Shown here: positions 61,368 through 64,000 of the stretch, in pieces
Layout: every line of letters begins with the position of its first letter
How positions within the stretch are numbered: position 1 is the stretch's first letter
Origin: JAXGMQ01 sp040768585
Lineage (GTDB): Bacteria; Caldisericota; Caldisericia; JAAYUI01
Length of the DNA stretch: 64,000 nucleotides
Assembly (NCBI GenBank): GCA_040768585.1
Contig: JAXGMQ010000001.1
Span: 868,001 to 932,000 of the forward strand
Direction of reading: 5' to 3'
Notes under the pieces: model-generated
Seen by the model: only the letters and a program-made list of their open reading frames with translations
What the model was told of the DNA's origin: nothing
Database searches by the model: none
Position numbers and translations under genes: made by a program

Positions 61368-61820
61368 ATGAGCATGAAGATAATCGATGGTGATTTACTC
61401 AAACTTGCTGAGCAGGGGCTGTTTGATGTTGTGGTGCATGGGTGCAACTGCCACCACGCGATGGGTGGAGGGATAGCCAGACAAATATCTGCAGTTTGGC
61501 CAGAGGCGCTCGAGGCCGACAAAACCACTCCCTTTGGCGACCCAGGCAAGCTTGGTTCGATATCACAGGTGGAGATTCAAAGAAATGGCAACAGCTTCAC
61601 TGTGGTCAACGGTTATACCCAATTCCACCCAGGGGCAGATCTGAGATATGACGCGCTCAGAGAGGTGTTTCAGAACATCAAGCGGGAGTTCCCTGGAAAG
61701 AAGATTGGTTTCCCCAAAATAGGTGCCGGCATCGCAGGCGGCAACTGGGAGAGGATAAAAGGGATTATTGAGGAGGAGTTGGAGGGGGAGGAATGTTGGG
61801 TGGTAGTCTTCAGAAAATGA
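61368..61820 (+). CDS. Macro domain protein
   Basis: 150 residues (ATG 61368, or the ATG two codons later). Motifs: MKIIDGDLL, VVVHGCNCHHAMGGGIARQI for the ADP-ribose pocket, VNGYTQFHPGADLRYDAL, and IGFPKIGAGIAGGNWERI with the diphosphate loop. Such macro domains bind or hydrolyse ADP-ribose derivatives, for example ADP-ribose-1''-phosphate or O-acetyl-ADP-ribose. The form with 'VHGCNCHHAMGGGIA' is like the short Poa1p/phage-type members. It stands alone, without a DarT-type toxin gene beside it. No Shine-Dalgarno box precedes the start, 26 bp after the stalk protein. Confidence 0.88.
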   Translation: MSMKIIDGDLLKLAEQGLFDVVVHGCNCHHAMGGGIARQISAVWPEALEADKTTPFGDPGKLGSISQVEIQRNGNSFTVVNGYTQFHPGADLRYDALREVFQNIKREFPGKKIGFPKIGAGIAGGNWERIKGIIEEELEGEECWVVVFRK

Positions 61821-61967
61821 TACTCGCCCAAATAACAGACCCGCTGTCGCTGGGATCACGCCGCAATCGCTCTTCCCAGGAGCACTGATTCAGCGAGCAG
61901 AGGTGAAAACGGTATATCTCAGGTTTTCAACTTGAAAACAGAAAACGCTGAGAGAAACACCAAGAGT

Positions 61968-62213
61968 TTATCTGATTTGCATGTCCTTTATTGAATCGGT
62001 ATAAGCAGATATGTCCGTATTGCCTTCGGAGATACTTTTCATCATCTCCAACGCCTTCGGATTCTTGCGATCGAATGTGATGTTTACTTCAAAACCTGGA
62101 TATCTGAAAAGCAATCTGGTATCGTTCACCACCTGAATCCCTGACGCGTTATCAATGTTGAGCATAATATCCAAAGCGTTCTTAACACCGACTAAATCGA
62201 TGAACTTTGCCAC
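61968..62213 (-). CDS. Small hypothetical protein
   Basis: 81 residues from a GTG at 62213, chosen because GGGGAGG lies 8 nt upstream (a GTG three codons earlier overlaps that box). The sequence (AKFIDLVGVKNALDIMLNID, then LLFRYPGFEVNITFDRKNP and ALEMMKSISEGN) looks like a small alpha/beta protein. No family recognised. It has the best promoter in the area (62266-62294). A perfect 8-bp inverted repeat, GTTTTCAA-C-TTGAAAAC, lies 29 bp downstream of its stop at 61923-61939. Confidence 0.6.
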   Translation of the reverse strand: MAKFIDLVGVKNALDIMLNIDNASGIQVVNDTRLLFRYPGFEVNITFDRKNPKALEMMKSISEGNTDISAYTDSIKDMQIR

Positions 62214-62573
62214 TATAATCACCTCCCCTTACAATTTAGCATTGGCACAGGCGCTAACGCATTACATCCTATAACCTATTTTCTTCCTTGTCAATATACC
62301 TATACTGGCATTTTGTTTTAAAACATAAACAGTAACCCACCCTATTCTTGCTCTTTTTACCACGCATTGTACTCCCCAGAAACAAAAAAGTAACGGTTAA
62401 AGATGATTACAGTTCAATACACGAGAAACATCTCTCGAATGCTAACAATGTCAACATTTCAAGATTAATAATGTCCATAGTTGCTAATCGGTTCTACAGA
62501 GGATTGCCAGTGACCGAGAAAGGATGAGTTAAACTAGAGAAAAATGGATGTTGGGCGACATTTCATAGATACA
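62214..62573. other. Gene-free A+T-rich stretch with one promoter
   Basis: Besides the minus-strand promoter at 62266-62294 I see no gene, tRNA or repeat. Stops are frequent in all frames from 62300 to 62570. Confidence 0.6.
62266..62294 (-). promoter_or_regulatory. Promoter of the 81-residue gene
   Basis: On the minus strand, consensus TTGACA (62289-62294), a 17-bp spacer and TAGGAT (62266-62271). The leader to the GTG start is about 45 nt. Confidence 0.6.
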
Positions 62574-63173
62574 CTATCCCGCATTCATGTTAGCGAGCGA
62601 AAGAATAGCAACAAATAAAATTAGTACTACAAATACACAAGACAATACTTTGACCAAAAATCCAAAATTAGCAATACAAACGGATAGGAATATCGCGGTC
62701 AGATTTACGCAAATTACGAACCATATGTAGAATTGAAATATAGAACCTGCACTAACCTTTATAAAGATATGTCCATTCATAGCGGCAAAGCTTCCCCCAC
62801 CTGAATCAGATAAATCCATCTCAGTTAGGGGAATATGCTCTATTGCAATCAATCCAATTTCTTTTTCAATTTGTCTTATACGATTAATCACTGCATTCGA
62901 ATACAACCTATTTCTAACAGCTCTTGCAAGAACACTCAACAATAGAATGACGTTGCCCGACAGCAGTAGTATAATGAGTAAATAAATGAAGAAAAAATCA
63001 TTCGTCAATCTATTTGCTACAAAGTAGGTCACAACAGGGAAAATAGTCCCAAAAGTTGTTATCAGAAAAGTAGGAATATCCCAGAATTGATTATCTCTCA
63101 TTCTGTACAACTGGAGACACTCAGTGTACTGCTGCAACAATAAACGTTCTTTCAATGATAATTCATCATCCAC
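62574..63173 (-). CDS. Four-span membrane protein, unknown function
   Basis: 199 residues from a GTG at 63173. After an amphipathic N-terminus (SLKERLLLQQYTECLQLYRM) come two membrane helices (TFLITTFGTIFPVVTYFVAN and FIYLLIILLLSGNVILLLSVL). Then follows a soluble part of about 60 residues (RIRQIEKEIGLIAIEHIPLTE) and two more helices (QFYIWFVICVNLTAIFLSVC and VKVLSCVFVVLILFVAILSL). This 2+2 arrangement with a charged middle is seen in SLATT-like and other small effector membrane proteins, but I see no specific motif. It is A+T-rich and lies alone. Confidence 0.55.
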   Translation of the reverse strand: MDDELSLKERLLLQQYTECLQLYRMRDNQFWDIPTFLITTFGTIFPVVTYFVANRLTNDFFFIYLLIILLLSGNVILLLSVLARAVRNRLYSNAVINRIRQIEKEIGLIAIEHIPLTEMDLSDSGGGSFAAMNGHIFIKVSAGSIFQFYIWFVICVNLTAIFLSVCIANFGFLVKVLSCVFVVLILFVAILSLANMNAG

Positions 63174-63242
63174 AATGATACTCTAAGAGGCAATACATCA
63201 ATTTTCAATCCTGCAATGTCAAGACAAAATATACGTAAATTA

Positions 63243-63788
63243 TCAGTCATCCAATATCACCACAACCCTCCACCCCTCATCATTCTTCTCAAATCTCAGC
63301 CCTCCGTAGGTGGCTGCCTTGATGCAGTGGAGGAATTTGTGTTTGTCGGGGTTTATGGTCTCTCCCAAAACTTCACACTCAAGCTGCCAGGACAACCCAT
63401 ATAGCTGAGAAAAACATCCTGAATTCATTGATTCACATTCAAATCCAGAATCTTTCGATTCAAGCTTCACCGACACGTCACCGGATTCATCGCGATGAGA
63501 TATGTCACCTTCCGTGTGATGCCTTTGATAGATTTTTACTCTGGCAGTTTTTGGAATAAAGCCAATTGTGTCAAAATTTAGAATAAGCTCGTTGAAAAAT
63601 CCCACGAGCAGGGACTCAAGCGTGGGTTTGCTCAAACCAAAGACAAACCTTTCGGAATCAGCAACCGAGGTCGGGTCAATAAGCAATTCGCAAAAACCAG
63701 AAACAGCCGACTCGAAAAGCTCTGAGAGGGTTTTCCCTCGAAGCTCTAATGCCAAGTCGGCTGTGTGATCCACTATCTCGTGGGGCAT
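63243..63788 (-). CDS. Archease
   Basis: 181 residues. The start MPHEIVDHTADLALELRGKTLSELFESA and the end HCIKAATYGGLRFEKNDEGWRVVVILDD are typical of archease. So is FNELILNFDTIGFIPKTARV in the middle. Archease speeds the RNA ligase RtcB, helping it join 2',3'-cyclic phosphate and 5'-OH ends; the metal-binding Asp residues near both ends are present (DHTAD, ILDD). Most family members are about 140 residues. The extra length is a Ser/Asp-rich insertion (residues about 105-135, LESKDSGFECESMNSGCFS) with two Cys. rtcB is not in the window. It starts 4 bp after gyrA. Confidence 0.85.
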   Translation of the reverse strand: MPHEIVDHTADLALELRGKTLSELFESAVSGFCELLIDPTSVADSERFVFGLSKPTLESLLVGFFNELILNFDTIGFIPKTARVKIYQRHHTEGDISHRDESGDVSVKLESKDSGFECESMNSGCFSQLYGLSWQLECEVLGETINPDKHKFLHCIKAATYGGLRFEKNDEGWRVVVILDD

Positions 63789-63792
63789 TTAT

Positions 63793-64000
63793 CTAGTTTT
63801 GACTCTCTAGAGTCTGCTCCTGTTCTTCGTCACCATTTCCATTTATGTCTGGTTTGTCTCTTGAGATCGCTGTGACGGTGTCACTCTCTGCGAGCTTGAT
63901 GAGCCTGACACCCGTCGCGTTTCTGCCACACTCTCGGATTTTGTCAATCTGAATCTTGATGGTCTGACCACCGCTTGTGATGATGAACAGGTGATCCTCA
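63793..64000 (-). CDS. gyrA: DNA gyrase subunit A, C-terminal end (5' part outside window)
   Basis: The minus-strand frame is open from the window edge and ends at TAG 63793-63795. It encodes EDHLFIITSGGQTIKIQIDKI, then RECGRNATGVRLIKLAESDTVTAISRD and an acidic tail (GNGDEEQEQTLES). This is the last blade of the GyrA DNA-wrapping beta-pinwheel (pattern 'G..i......R..GR.t.GV.li.L...D.v..v'). GyrA is the breakage-reunion subunit of gyrase; ParC has similar blades, so gyrA is likely but not proven. Confidence 0.8.
   Translation of the reverse strand, partial: EDHLFIITSGGQTIKIQIDKIRECGRNATGVRLIKLAESDTVTAISRDKPDINGNGDEEQEQTLESQN

Noticed and set aside
1..64000. tRNA, rRNA, tmRNA genes
   Set aside because: The gaps between genes were scanned by eye for T-arm and acceptor patterns; none convinced. 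A covariance search would be more reliable.

Overview
The window looks like chromosomal DNA of a bacterium of moderate GC content that I cannot place with confidence. Housekeeping genes are bacterial (argS, purQ/S/C/B/A, smpB, rph, a bacterial-type proS with editing insert, gyrA). Many genes have strong GGAGG-type ribosome binding sites with frequent TTG and GTG starts, while a few seem to be transcribed from at or next to the start codon. At least six secreted proteins carry the 'copper amine oxidase N-terminal-like' stalk domain typical of Firmicutes and of deep lineages such as Caldiserica/Cryosericota and Armatimonadota-like groups. That suggests a lineage of this kind, but it is inference.

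Layout. 3-422: end of a UbiA-family prenyltransferase with its terminator. 501-9880: one-strand phage-tail cassette (tape measure, hub, a tail gene with an in-frame TGA, fibre-like proteins, holin-like proteins) with no head, tube, sheath, terminase or integrase gene in view. 10126-12801: lipoproteins and membrane-anchored proteins of unknown function. 12889-19618 (minus): purA-purB-purC-purS-purQ, a BON-domain protein and argS, mostly overlapping, with a good promoter before purA. 20320-25568: smpB, a large cell-wall amidase, rph, an XTP/dITP pyrophosphatase and a lipoprotein. 25672-26000: cluster of C/G-rich palindromic repeats, followed by a methyltransferase-nuclease fusion. 29432-33389: R3H ATPase, proS and a glycosyltransferase. 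33417-35897: membrane proteins and a small soluble protein.

36121-43652: a membrane ferredoxin of the NapH type with a tiny overlapping membrane protein; a secreted repeat/stalk protein; and a four-gene minus operon encoding a secreted NHL-repeat stalk protein, a membrane-anchored rhodanese lacking its catalytic Cys, a polytopic membrane protein and a MocR-type regulator. 44330-46993: a secreted propeller-like protein behind a structured leader, and a lone HsdR-N-like nuclease with a decayed copy of its 3' end nearby. 47372-51970: a 1532-residue secreted protein built of about sixteen DUF5666-like repeats. 52256-55544: dihydrolipoamide dehydrogenase and an S9 peptidase. 55691-61341: a secreted esterase-GH114-esterase-stalk fusion and a PQQ-propeller stalk protein. 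61368-64000: macro domain protein, small proteins, archease and the end of gyrA.

How the parts fit. The main theme is a cell-surface programme: enzymes (amidase, esterases, GH114) and propeller or repeat proteins (BNR-like, NHL, PQQ, DUF5666) share C-terminal stalk domains, which probably hold them at the cell envelope. The best candidates for something undescribed are the esterase-GH114-esterase fusion, the DUF5666 giant with paired cysteines, the NHL/rhodanese/cysteine-rich membrane operon, and the tail-only cassette with its TGA-interrupted gene. I found no tRNA, rRNA, CRISPR array or intact insertion sequence.
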